Of a DNA stretch of 64,000 bases, positions 53,963-62,032 are shown piece after piece. The position numbers and the translations under genes were made by a program. The notes under the pieces are model-generated. The model did not search any database and had not been told where the DNA came from. It saw nothing but the letters and a program-made list of their open reading frames with translations. Origin of the DNA: Planctomycetota bacterium (GTDB taxonomy: Bacteria > Planctomycetota > Planctomycetia > Pirellulales > Lacipirellulaceae); assembly GCA_029259915.1 (NCBI GenBank), contig JAJDED010000033.1:1-64000 (forward strand), written 5' to 3'. How positions within the stretch are numbered: the stretch's first letter is position 1; every line of letters begins with the position of its first letter.

Positions 53963-54592
53963 ATGAAAAGAAAACACGTTACTAATCGAGGCTTGAGCCT
54001 GGTCGAAGTGGTCGTCAGCACGCTGATTGTCGGTGTGATGCTGGTGGCGTCGCTCGATACGTTGGGTGCCGTGTTTCGGACGCAGCGAATGAACGCGGCA
54101 CGGCTGTCCGGGCCTGGATTGGCGCGGGAGATGATGGCCGAGGTGCTTTCGCACAATTACGAAGACCCCGATGTTCCCGCTGGGAATTTTGGCACCGAGA
54201 CGGGTGAGTCCGGCGCCACCCGCGCCGCATTCGACGACGTCGACGACTACGACAACTGGAATCCTTCCAGCCCAGTCGCCAAAGATGGTACTGTCCACGC
54301 TGGCTACACCGACTGGGATCGAAGAGTTTACGTCGATTGGGTAAGTCCCTCCAACACGGCAAACAATTTGCTTTCCGAGACAGGGTTGAAACGAATTAGC
54401 GTGGTCGTCACGGACCCCGACAACAAAGACACAGTTTTCAATGCGTTGCGGTTCACACAGAGCAGTTTCGAGCAATTGCCAGCGGCAGATATTACAGCCG
54501 TAACATGGATTGGGGCCCAACTGCAGCTAGGAAATTCCACTACCGCTCACGCGGGCACGCAGCTTTTGAATCATGTTTACGATACGAATTAA
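53963..54592 (+). CDS. Minor pseudopilin (GspI-like)
   Basis: A 209-residue protein with the prepilin motif NRGLSLVEVVVSTLIVGVMLVASLDTLGAVF (Gly -1, Leu +1, Glu +5) and a long Asp-rich C-terminal region (DDVDDYDNWNPSSP). It starts 10 bases after the preceding gene's stop. Length and order (H-like, J-like, I-like, K-like) suggest a type II pseudopilin tip complex. The assignment to GspI is by order. Confidence 0.8.
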   Translation: MKRKHVTNRGLSLVEVVVSTLIVGVMLVASLDTLGAVFRTQRMNAARLSGPGLAREMMAEVLSHNYEDPDVPAGNFGTETGESGATRAAFDDVDDYDNWNPSSPVAKDGTVHAGYTDWDRRVYVDWVSPSNTANNLLSETGLKRISVVVTDPDNKDTVFNALRFTQSSFEQLPAADITAVTWIGAQLQLGNSTTAHAGTQLLNHVYDTN

Positions 54593-54595
54593 GAG

Positions 54596-54621
54596 TGAAC
54601 CACAAAGGCACAAAGGACTAG
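54596..54621. repeat. ACCACAAAGGCACAAAGG repeat
   Basis: ACCACAAAGGCACAAAGGAC lies right after the GspI-like stop and just before the next gene. It is a single, direct copy of the family found at 32784-32816 and 35859-35959. Confidence 0.6.
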
Positions 54622-54647
54622 AAATTCAGATTGCTGATAGATGAATT

Positions 54648-55955
54648 ATGAGTGATATGGTTGGAAAAGACTGGAAAGCCCGATCGAAGCGGCGCGGGGC
54701 GCGGCGTGGAGGAATCTACGTCGTTGTGTTGGGTGTGGCGATGATTGTGGGGATTGTCAGCATGTCGGCCATGCAGATGTCGCGGTTGCAGATGAAAAAC
54801 ATTGTTGCTAGCGAGAATATCGGCATAGCACAAATGTTGGCCCAATCGGCCGTGGAGTACGCCATGGCTGTGATCGATGCCGATCCCTTGTGGCGGACTA
54901 CTTACACCCACGGAGTCGAAAACCCCACTAGCTGGGTTAGCATGCCCGGCCAAGGGGAATTTAAGTTCATGCTGCTCGATTCCGATGGCGATTTGGCTGA
55001 CAATGCCGACGACGCGGTAACCGTCAAGGGAATTGGCAAATCGAATGATGCCATCCACGTGGCAAACGTGTTGCTCCAACCGTTGGGCGATCCGCTCGAT
55101 TGTTTGGGCGTGTCGCTCTGTGCTGGCGGCGATTTAACCGCTGGATGGACTGTCAACGTTATCTCTGACCAAATCATTGCCTCCAACGGCAACGTGTCGG
55201 CCACTAACACAAACTCCTCCGTCGAGGGCGAAATCCAGGCGGCCGGTACGATCACGGGAAATATTATCGGAACACAGATCCCGGGCGCTGTGGTTCGGGA
55301 ATTGCCTCAGGAAGACGTGTTTCAATACTATCTGTTCAACGGCACGTGGATCGACGTCAACACATTGCCGGTCGATGGATTCAGCCGACCGCTGATCTCG
55401 GCGACGTTGCTCAGCCCGCAAGTGAATCCGTTCGGTGCCAAAAACCCGGCGGGTATTTATGTGATCGATTGCCAGGGGCAGAATTTATGCATCAAGAATA
55501 GCCGGATTGTGGGGACGCTTGTGCTATTGAATCCTGGTCCATCTGCGGGATTGAATAGCTCGATGTCGATGGAGCCGGCCGTCGCGAATTTCCCGTCGCT
55601 GTTGGTCGAGGGGACAGTTTGCATCAAGACAAGTAAAGTTGATCTCAATGAGTCGACGTTGTTGGTCAACTTCAATCCCGTGGGAACACCGTATGAGGCT
55701 GTTGAGGATGCCGACCAAAGCGACGTCTATCCCTCGATTATCACAGGATTGGTGTATGTGTCTGGCACCATGGCCTTTCCTGGCGATTTACTCGATTCTT
55801 GCTTCCGAGGCGTTGTTGTTTGCGAACAGATCGCGGCAGATTCGGATTTTTTCTTGGAGTATGATTCGACGACTTTCAATCAACCGCCGCCGGGATTTAT
55901 GAAGGGTCCCACGATGCGGATTGTACCCGCCAGTTGGCAACGTGCGTCTTATTGA
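54648..55955 (+). CDS. PilX/GspK-like minor pilus protein
   Basis: A 435-residue protein with a basic N-terminus (SKRRGARRGGIYVVVLGVAMIVGIVSMSAMQMSR), a membrane helix and a following amphipathic helix (ASENIGIAQMLAQSAVEYAMAVID), as in PilX or GspK. The classical GFTLIE motif is absent, which fits PilX-type proteins. The rest is a beta-rich, Asn/Gly-rich passenger (for example GNVSATNTNSSVEGEIQAAGTITGN). It ends the pseudopilin group and is followed by a terminator. Confidence 0.75.
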   Translation: MSDMVGKDWKARSKRRGARRGGIYVVVLGVAMIVGIVSMSAMQMSRLQMKNIVASENIGIAQMLAQSAVEYAMAVIDADPLWRTTYTHGVENPTSWVSMPGQGEFKFMLLDSDGDLADNADDAVTVKGIGKSNDAIHVANVLLQPLGDPLDCLGVSLCAGGDLTAGWTVNVISDQIIASNGNVSATNTNSSVEGEIQAAGTITGNIIGTQIPGAVVRELPQEDVFQYYLFNGTWIDVNTLPVDGFSRPLISATLLSPQVNPFGAKNPAGIYVIDCQGQNLCIKNSRIVGTLVLLNPGPSAGLNSSMSMEPAVANFPSLLVEGTVCIKTSKVDLNESTLLVNFNPVGTPYEAVEDADQSDVYPSIITGLVYVSGTMAFPGDLLDSCFRGVVVCEQIAADSDFFLEYDSTTFNQPPPGFMKGPTMRIVPASWQRASY

Positions 55956-55976
55956 TTTGCTTTTGAAAGCCAGCGC

Positions 55977-56011
55977 AAAAAACGGCCGAACCTCGAAAAC
56001 GAGATTCGGCC
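55977..56011. terminator. Bidirectional intrinsic terminator
   Basis: GGCCGAACCTCG-aaaa-CGAGATTCGGCC (55984-56011 with one internal mismatch pair) has A runs on the left (T run on the minus strand) and ATTTGTTTG on the right. It can end both the plus-strand pilus genes and the minus-strand Cys-rich gene. Confidence 0.85.
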
Positions 56012-56043
56012 ATTTGTTTGATTACGAACTGCTACCAACAACT

Positions 56044-56472
56044 TTAGGTAGTGGCATCGCCTTCCGGTGCAGCGGGAGCAGCTTCAGGTGCAGCGCCGGC
56101 ACCTCCACTGCAACCACAAGGTTGGGCAGCAGGTGCTCCGCAGCATGTGCTGCACTTTGAGCAGCATTGACGCTTGGCTTTGCGAAGTTGACGACGGCTG
56201 CAGCACTTTTGGCAGTTGGACTCGCAACCACACGAAGCAGTTGCTTCGCAACCGCAAGGGGCAGGTGCAGCTTCGCAGCAAGGCTTTGGCTCGCAGCAAG
56301 CAGTCTTGCAGCACTTTCTTGCGCGGCGCGCTGGCTTGCAGCATTTGTTTCTGGTCTTCTTGCAACACTTGTTGCGATTGAACAGACCGGCCTCAGCTTG
56401 GTTTTCGCTCATCACGGAAAAACCAGCCAAAACGACCATCACTGCAGTTGTCAGGGTCAAAATACGGTTCAT
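56044..56472 (-). CDS. Secreted 24-cysteine protein
   Basis: A 142-residue protein with a signal peptide (LTLTTAVMVVLAGFSVMS). The mature part holds 24 cysteines, eight of them as CC pairs and six as CGC, spaced by Lys/Arg-rich words (RNKCCKPARRARKCCK), and ends in an Ala/Pro/Glu tail. AGGAGG lies 7 bases before the ATG; the frame is open further upstream. A metal-binding, redox or cross-linked wall role is conceivable; I do not know the family's function. The likely promoter (TTGACA/TATTTT) is about 280 bases upstream, leaving a long leader. Confidence 0.8.
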   Translation of the reverse strand: MNRILTLTTAVMVVLAGFSVMSENQAEAGLFNRNKCCKKTRNKCCKPARRARKCCKTACCEPKPCCEAAPAPCGCEATASCGCESNCQKCCSRRQLRKAKRQCCSKCSTCCGAPAAQPCGCSGGAGAAPEAAPAAPEGDATT

Positions 56473-56750
56473 TTCAAATCCTCCTCTGAAGTAATACTGT
56501 GGTACGCACCAGCTGGAGTGCTGATGCAATTAACAATGTTTTAAAGACAATCTCTTTCCGCCTTACGGCTTTCTTTCCTCCTCGCGCCACGGCGGTCAGC
56601 AGCAAATGGGATGCCCAGTAAGCTTGTATATGGTCTAACCCCTCTGCGGTGAGCGAACAGGCTCCCCACTAGGGCTGGTTCTCGAATGCAATCCAATGCC
56701 GCTATCCCGACACCACCCATCCGGGTGAGTTTGAGTATTAGCGAACATAG
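56473..56750 (-). other. Long 5' leader of the Cys-rich gene
   Basis: About 280 bases from the predicted start site to the ATG. It carries GAGCGAACAGG on the plus strand (56651-56661) and a small stem GCC-gtaa-GGC near 56572-56583. No known riboswitch is recognised. Confidence 0.35.
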
Positions 56751-56832
56751 GCCGGTAAAATAACATGGCTGTTCTTGCTGTCAAGTGGCCGATTTTGGGG
56801 AGATTGAACTTAGGGGCCGATCCTGTTCGCTC
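56651..56832. repeat. 11-bp inverted repeats flanking the promoter
   Basis: GAGCGAACAGG (56651-56661) is matched exactly by its complement CCTGTTCGCTC (56822-56832), with the TTGACA promoter between them. The 182-bp unit could be a small inserted element. The flanking sequence of the two copies is otherwise different. Confidence 0.4.
56757..56784 (-). promoter_or_regulatory. Sigma-70 promoter for the Cys-rich gene
   Basis: On the minus strand a perfect TTGACA (56779-56784) stands 16 bases from TATTTT (56757-56762). This is the best sigma-70 pair I found in the window. Confidence 0.6.
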
Positions 56833-57048
56833 CCCGCCCCGGCTCTCCCGGGAATCCCCAGGATGCGTAAACTGCCATAGCACGCCTGATCTTAGGAAAG
56901 ATCTGTAGAGGGAGCCCACTTAGCGTTCAAGCTGCTTCCAGTTTGAAGGTAATCTAGTGGCTCGATGGACCTGCGACGTACAACATTTTGGACTGTTTCG
57001 CAGCGATCAGATACCAGCAGTTGATCCAGAAATGCTTGGTCGGCAGCT

Positions 57049-57624
57049 TTACCGGAAGGGATTTTGTGCCGGCTGGCTCGCTTGACGTGGTGTGGTGGCG
57101 TCTTGCTGAGCAGGTGGATTGGCAGATTTTTGTTGTTGGCTGGGGCCTGCCAATTGGCCCGGATTCTCGAAATCGATCAAAACGGGCGGTTGGTCGGGAC
57201 CCATGTCGGCAGCCATTCCGGAGATTCGCCATTGGTTGTTGCTAAGCTTCAGAGCCCAAGTCATTTTTTCGCGATTTGGCAAACCATCGACATCGACGTC
57301 GGTCCAGACCGATTCGACGAAAGCTTTGTCGGCTTCAAACATTTCGACTTGTCCGACTTGAAAAGTGGCACGTTCGCTGGCTGGGGGAGCGAAAATCATA
57401 TCGTTCTCGCTGATGCGCATTAGTGCCAACGGTGTCAGCCGCGAGCTGGAAACTTCGGCATTGCCGGTGCGGATGGCGTCTAGGAATTCGTAAACGGTCT
57501 GTGCGATGGGATCGTTTGGTAGTGCCTGGTTGGCCTGTCCGCTTGCAGGGTCACTTTTCGAATTGCAACCCAACGCCGACGTCAACACAACGAGGGCAAC
57601 CAGTAGTGAAAGCATCCGTGGCAT
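57049..57624 (-). CDS. Putative lipoprotein
   Basis: A 191-residue protein with a lipoprotein signal (MPRMLSLLVALVVLTSALGC; lipobox TSALGC, lipidated Cys at residue 20). The body (TVYEFLDAIRTGNAEVSSSRLTPLAL and KMTWALKLSNNQWRISGMAADMG) resembles an NTF2/DUF-type domain and ends in a Gln/Pro-rich tail. The ATG at 57624 gives the lipobox; the upstream 22 codons of open frame are not signal-like. The function is unknown. Confidence 0.75.
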   Translation of the reverse strand: MPRMLSLLVALVVLTSALGCNSKSDPASGQANQALPNDPIAQTVYEFLDAIRTGNAEVSSSRLTPLALMRISENDMIFAPPASERATFQVGQVEMFEADKAFVESVWTDVDVDGLPNREKMTWALKLSNNQWRISGMAADMGPDQPPVLIDFENPGQLAGPSQQQKSANPPAQQDATTPRQASQPAQNPFR

Positions 57625-57932
57625 CGTATCTACTCCCAGCCGAAGGGCGTTCGCCCCGATTTTTTTCTTAGGAATCGTGGCTAGCGCCAAAACGGCTAAC
57701 CAGAAAATGAAGCTTTAGCAAAGCACCAGGAATTGGTCTGAAAAATTCGGTCGCGAGTTTGTCAAAATCACCGAACGGGGTCAAGCCGGAGTTCTCAGCA
57801 GACAACTTTAGTTTTCCCAAGCTTGCCCCAAAGAGCGCTAGCAAACTGCCAGCCACAAGACCAGCCACAAGAAATGATGGCACATCTACGTCTGCTAGCA
57901 GATGCCAGGAGAAGGCAGCCGAAGGTTTTCAA

Positions 57933-58505
57933 TCAGCGTTTTTCCAGCCCGACAAGTGGCGGAAAGAAATTGCCGGTGTTTTGGAAGCTACCCTCGGTGT
58001 ACTGATGGACGGCTGCATGGCCGGTGGGCGCTAATTCCTGGTCTCCTTGGATGCTGTAGGGCCCCTGAGCAGCGATTTGGTTCAACCGTTTTTCATTGAT
58101 GAGGTACTGCCGCTGTTGGAGTTCGTTCTCCCGGCGCCGTTGTTGTTGGGGGCGGACAACGTTGTAGTAGTCCGACACACCATTGAGAGATCCAGATAGC
58201 GATAGGTACGGGCTCACAGTTGGCCCACGTTTCAACGAAGAAAATGGTTTCGTTTTACGCGACGGACCCGTCGAACTGAGATACGAACGCCGGTTGACGC
58301 CAGAAACACCAGCGTTGGTTACGGAGCGACTCAGGAGTCGCTGCCGAATCGTGTCGGCTGAGTAATTGGATGCGCTATTCTGATTTTGATACGACCGCAA
58401 TTGTGTCGAGGTGTAGCCCGATTGAGCTTGTGCGCTGCACGCAACCATCGCTGTCCAAGCGAAAGACAACAACAAGTACGACAAGCGTTTCATACGACAC
58501 GACAT
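57933..58505 (-). CDS. Hypothetical secreted protein
   Basis: A 190-residue protein with a signal peptide (LSYLLLSFAWTAMVACSAQA). The mature part is low in structure, rich in Ser, Gln, Arg and Tyr (STQLRSYQNQNSASNYSADT, VRPQQQRRRENELQQRQYL) and ends FFPPLVGLEKR. GAGGAAA lies before the ATG at 58505. The family is not recognised. Confidence 0.7.
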   Translation of the reverse strand: MSCRMKRLSYLLLSFAWTAMVACSAQAQSGYTSTQLRSYQNQNSASNYSADTIRQRLLSRSVTNAGVSGVNRRSYLSSTGPSRKTKPFSSLKRGPTVSPYLSLSGSLNGVSDYYNVVRPQQQRRRENELQQRQYLINEKRLNQIAAQGPYSIQGDQELAPTGHAAVHQYTEGSFQNTGNFFPPLVGLEKR

Positions 58506-58747
58506 GACAGTTTCCTCGCAAACACTTCGAGAAATTGAATGAACAATGCGGCCATCAGGCCACACTTATGATACGCCTTTCCCTTGCAGGCGACAACTTT
58601 TTCTTTCAGCAGGTGTACCGAGGGATACTGATTCTTACAAAACCCACGTAAATATAGCCCATTCGAGGGTTAGTGCCGTCCAGGCCTGCCCTGCGGTTGC
58701 AGTTGTTGGTCCAGCAGGTTGGGAATCCGTTATTATCGACAGGATCG

Positions 58748-59791
58748 TCACCGTTGCGGTGCTTTGCCAATGAGTTTTTCACTCCATTCGGGATGGTCGA
58801 GGTACCACGCGACGGTTTCGCGGAGCCCTTGTTCCAAGGAGATAGTTGGTTGCCAATCGGTTTCTCGGCGCAATTTTTTTGCACAAACGGCATAGCGCCG
58901 ATCGTGGCCGGGACGATCGACAACATGCTCAATAAGCTTATACCTTTGGCCGTTGTCGCCGAACCGCTCGTCGACCAGATTGCAGATGGCTCGAACTACA
59001 TGCAGATTTTCCAAACACATGTCGGCTCCTACCACATAGCGATTTCCCGGCAAGCCATGCTTGAGAATCTGCATTATCGCACGACAGCAATCATCGACAT
59101 GGATCCAATCACGTTGGTGTTTTCCGTCTCCGTAGACAGGTAGCGGTTGTTGGGCCGCCGCTGCGAGGATCATCTTGGGGATCAATTTTTCGGGATGCTG
59201 CCTTGGCCCGTAGTTGTTGCTGGGGTTGGAAATCAGCAGGGGAAGTCCATAGGTGTGGGAAAACGAAAAAGCCAGATGTTCGCCGGCGGATTTCGAGGCC
59301 GCGTAGGGCGAGCGTGGTTCCAGACGACTTTGTTCGTCGAACGGTTGGTCCGGTTCTGCCGAGCCGAAGACTTCGTCGGTCGACACCAACAAGAACCGAA
59401 ATTCTTGGCGCTGAGGACCCTCGAGCTGTTGCCAATAGCGGGTGGCAGCATCCAGCAATGTGCATGTTCCCAGTACATTTGTCACAGCGAAAGTGGGCGG
59501 ATCGGCGATCGAGCGATCGACGTGTGTTTCGGCTGCCAAGTGGATGATTGCCGAGGGGCGAAACTGTTCCAATAAGTCGGCCACTAAACGTGCATCGACG
59601 ATGTCGCCCTCAACGAACCGATAGTCGGGGTGATCTTCGACATCGCAGAGCGAATCGGGATTGGCGGCGTAAGTGAGCTTGTCGAGATTGACGATCGCGG
59701 AATTTTCCTCCGCTAGGCACTGTCGCACCAGTGTGTTGCCGATGAACCCGGATCCCCCTGTGATCAAGATCGGACGTTTTTTGGCGCTCAT
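58748..59791 (-). CDS. rfbB: dTDP-glucose 4,6-dehydratase
   Basis: A 347-residue SDR enzyme converting dTDP-glucose to the 4-keto-6-deoxy sugar for deoxyhexoses. The NAD motif is GGSGFIGNTLVRQ. The DEVFGS block and the catalytic YAASK of SPYAASKSAGEHL are present, with HVDRSI and the NNYGPRQHPEKLIPKMI segments typical of RfbB/RmlB. The start is at the ATG at 59791; the frame extends upstream over tadA. No rfbA, rfbC or rfbD is adjacent. Confidence 0.94.
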   Translation of the reverse strand: MSAKKRPILITGGSGFIGNTLVRQCLAEENSAIVNLDKLTYAANPDSLCDVEDHPDYRFVEGDIVDARLVADLLEQFRPSAIIHLAAETHVDRSIADPPTFAVTNVLGTCTLLDAATRYWQQLEGPQRQEFRFLLVSTDEVFGSAEPDQPFDEQSRLEPRSPYAASKSAGEHLAFSFSHTYGLPLLISNPSNNYGPRQHPEKLIPKMILAAAAQQPLPVYGDGKHQRDWIHVDDCCRAIMQILKHGLPGNRYVVGADMCLENLHVVRAICNLVDERFGDNGQRYKLIEHVVDRPGHDRRYAVCAKKLRRETDWQPTISLEQGLRETVAWYLDHPEWSEKLIGKAPQR

Positions 59792-59808
59792 GGGCGATCT
59801 CGATTCCG

Positions 59809-60276
59809 CTATTTTTTGCCGAGCGCTCGTTTTTGGGAAAAGAAGTCGGTCAGAATTCTTCCGCAGCACTCTGCCATTATACCCTCGACGACTTCCACCT
59901 GATGATTGAGACGATTATCGTCCAACATTTGATATAGGCTGTTGACAGCCCCCGCCTTGGGATCGGCGGCACCGTATACCAAACGAGGAATGCGCGATTG
60001 CAAAATTGCCCCGGCACACATCGGGCATGGCTCTAACGTGACATAAAGCGTACACTCCTCCAGTCGCCACGAATTCAAGGCCGACGCCGCTTGGGTGATA
60101 GCAACCATTTCGGCGTGTGCCGTCGGATCGTGCAATTGTTCGCGCTGATTATGGGCAGCGGCGAGAACCCGACCTTCGCGGACAATCAGCGCTCCTACCG
60201 GAACTTCGTCTGCTGCCAGGGCCTCTTCGGCCTGCGCTAGCGCCAAATTCATGTAGTGTTGGTGATCCACCGTCAA
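59809..60276 (-). CDS. tadA: tRNA-specific adenosine deaminase
   Basis: TadA turns A34 of tRNA-Arg(ACG) into inosine. The zinc ligands are His54 (with proton-shuttle Glu56) in HAEMVAI and Cys84/Cys87 in PCPMCAGAI. The 155-residue length is normal. Start candidates are TTG (60276), GTG (60270) or ATG (60252); alignment to the family favours the ATG or just before it. It precedes rfbB by 17 bases. Confidence 0.94.
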   Translation of the reverse strand: MTVDHQHYMNLALAQAEEALAADEVPVGALIVREGRVLAAAHNQREQLHDPTAHAEMVAITQAASALNSWRLEECTLYVTLEPCPMCAGAILQSRIPRLVYGAADPKAGAVNSLYQMLDDNRLNHQVEVVEGIMAECCGRILTDFFSQKRALGKK

Positions 60277-60413
60277 AGCTTTTCGGTAAGGTTAGCCGGA
60301 ACCAATAGTCTGTCTGAGGCGTACAGGTGTTTTGGAAGTATTCTTTTGATTTAGAGGGATCGGAGCAAACCTACGAATTCCAATGATTTGCAGTCTTAGT
60401 CCCATCTACCAGC

Positions 60414-60419
60414 TATAAT
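60414..60419 (+). promoter_or_regulatory. TATAAT box upstream of the VanZ-like gene
   Basis: A perfect -10 hexamer is 77-95 bases before the possible start codons. The -35 match is poor (TTGCAG at a 20-base distance), so the call is tentative. Confidence 0.3.
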
Positions 60420-60514
60420 AGATTATCTTCGCGTTTGGTGGCAGGTATTTCTTTCCCTACGCCTGTGGAGGTGTCCTGTTTCAAACGTCGGTTTTCGTGG
60501 TCACAGAATTAGTC

Positions 60515-60949
60515 ATGCCTGAATCAACTGGAACCGATCTTCCGCAGCTACGTCGAGCAGCCCGTTTCGCTCGCTATGCGACCGTGATTTTGCTGCTGGG
60601 TATGTTTATCGGCACTCATATACCTGCGGACGTAGGGCCCCATGTTGTCCATACCGACAAGCTTGCACACACGTTGGCTTTCATGGCACTCACGTGCTCT
60701 TTGCTTACCAGTTGGGAATTAAGCACGGGAGTCCTGCGGCCCCAACATTATTTTGCGGTCTGGCTTTTTGGCACGTTGTATGGAGCTTTTGACGAAATCA
60801 CGCAAACTCCGGTCGGTCGAGTGTGCGACCTAATGGATTGGTTGGCCGACATAGGGGGGATCCTTATCGGCTTGGTTCTCTACCAGATTCTTCGCCCTGT
60901 TTTCTTCCGAATTCTTGGAGCCAGGACGATTCGCGCGGAGAATCAATAG
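60515..60949 (+). CDS. VanZ-family membrane protein
   Basis: A 144-residue protein with about four membrane helices. It shows the VanZ-like core with [12 protein letters not shown] near residue 44 and [30 protein letters not shown] near residue 90. VanZ-like proteins are found near cell-envelope genes, with uncertain roles. An in-frame GTG at 60497 is an alternative start. The stop overlaps the convergent UDP-xylose synthase gene by 7 bases. Confidence 0.82.
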   Translation: MPESTGTDLPQLRRAARFARYATVILLLGMFIGTHIPADVGPHVVHTDKLAHTLAFMALTCSLLTSWELSTGVLRPQHYFAVWLFGTLYGAFDEITQTPVGRVCDLMDWLADIGGILIGLVLYQILRPVFFRILGARTIRAENQ

Positions 60950-61917
60950 TTGGGAGTCGGTGCGCGGAAGTCTTCCCAACGAATGGACTGGAACCACTCG
61001 ATGGTCTTGACCAATCCTTCCCGTAACGGAACCTTGGGTTCCCAATCCAAATTCTTTTTTGCCAAGGTGATGTCGGGTTGGCGTCGCGTCGGATCATCTG
61101 GCGGCAAGGGGCGTTCGACCAGTTTTGATTTTGTATTGGTCAGCTCCAGTACCAAATCGGCAAGTTCGCGGATCGTGAATTCACCGGGATTTCCCAGGTT
61201 CACCGGGCCGAGAAAATTGTCTGACCCATTCATCATGCGAATGATCCCTTCGACAAGATCGTCGCGATAGCAAAAAGAGCGTGTCTGCGAACCGTCGCCA
61301 AAGATGGTGATGTCTTCTCCGCGTAGTGCCTGGCGGATAAAGTTCGACACCACGCGCCCGTCGAACGGATGCATCCGCGGCCCGTAGGTGTTGAAGATGC
61401 GTACGATGCGTACATCGACACCGTTGTGTCGGTGGTAATCGACGAACAAAGTCTCGGCAGCTCGCTTTCCTTCGTCGTAGCAGGCTCGGGGTCCGACGGG
61501 GTTGACGGCGCCTCGATACGATTCCGGTTGCGGGTGCAACTCGGGGTCGCCATAAACTTCGCTGGTGGAAGCTTGCAGCACTCGTGCGCGACAGCGCTTG
61601 GCCAAACCCAACACATGAATCGCCCCGAGGACCGAGGTTTTCATAGTTTTGATGGGGTTGTATTGATAGTGACCTGGCGCGGCAGGACAGGCGAGGTTGT
61701 AGATTTCGTCGACTTCCAGAAAGATCGGTTGCGTGATGTCGTGGCGGACCAATTCGAAATTGGGTTTGGCGAGCAGGTGTTCGACATTTGTTTTTTGGCT
61801 GGTGAAGAAGTTGTCGAGGCAGATCACGTCGTGTTCTTGCTCGACCAATCGTTCACACAGGTGAGAGCCCAGAAATCCCGCCCCGCCAGTCACCAGAATT
61901 CGTTTGATACGCGACAT
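60943..61917 (-). CDS. UDP-glucuronate decarboxylase (UDP-xylose synthase family)
   Basis: A 324-residue SDR enzyme that makes UDP-xylose from UDP-glucuronate. The NAD motif is [14 protein letters not shown]. The catalytic Tyr and Lys are in [10 protein letters not shown], and [18 protein letters not shown] and [19 protein letters not shown] are hallmark segments of this branch. It would supply pentose for extracellular or LPS polysaccharide. It belongs to a local group of nucleotide-sugar genes with rfbB. Confidence 0.93.
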   Translation of the reverse strand: MSRIKRILVTGGAGFLGSHLCERLVEQEHDVICLDNFFTSQKTNVEHLLAKPNFELVRHDITQPIFLEVDEIYNLACPAAPGHYQYNPIKTMKTSVLGAIHVLGLAKRCRARVLQASTSEVYGDPELHPQPESYRGAVNPVGPRACYDEGKRAAETLFVDYHRHNGVDVRIVRIFNTYGPRMHPFDGRVVSNFIRQALRGEDITIFGDGSQTRSFCYRDDLVEGIIRMMNGSDNFLGPVNLGNPGEFTIRELADLVLELTNTKSKLVERPLPPDDPTRRQPDITLAKKNLDWEPKVPLREGLVKTIEWFQSIRWEDFRAPTPNY

Positions 61918-62032
61918 GATTGCCCTGATTTTGTTTTGAATTGATTCCGCTGCAATAAATTTGTGTCGGCCTGAATCCTCTATCTTAATCAGCAGTCCCT
62001 ACCAGGCGAGCCCCTCTCTATCGGAACACGGT

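Noticed and set aside
57668..57883. Minus-strand frame of 71 residues with a possible membrane helix
   Set aside because: It overlaps the region upstream of the lipoprotein start, has no good ribosome-binding site, and I recognise no conserved pattern. It could still be real.
58606..58932. Minus-strand frame of 108 residues ending in ISIPRYTC
   Set aside because: Its first half lies inside rfbB in another frame; the rest has no recognisable domain.
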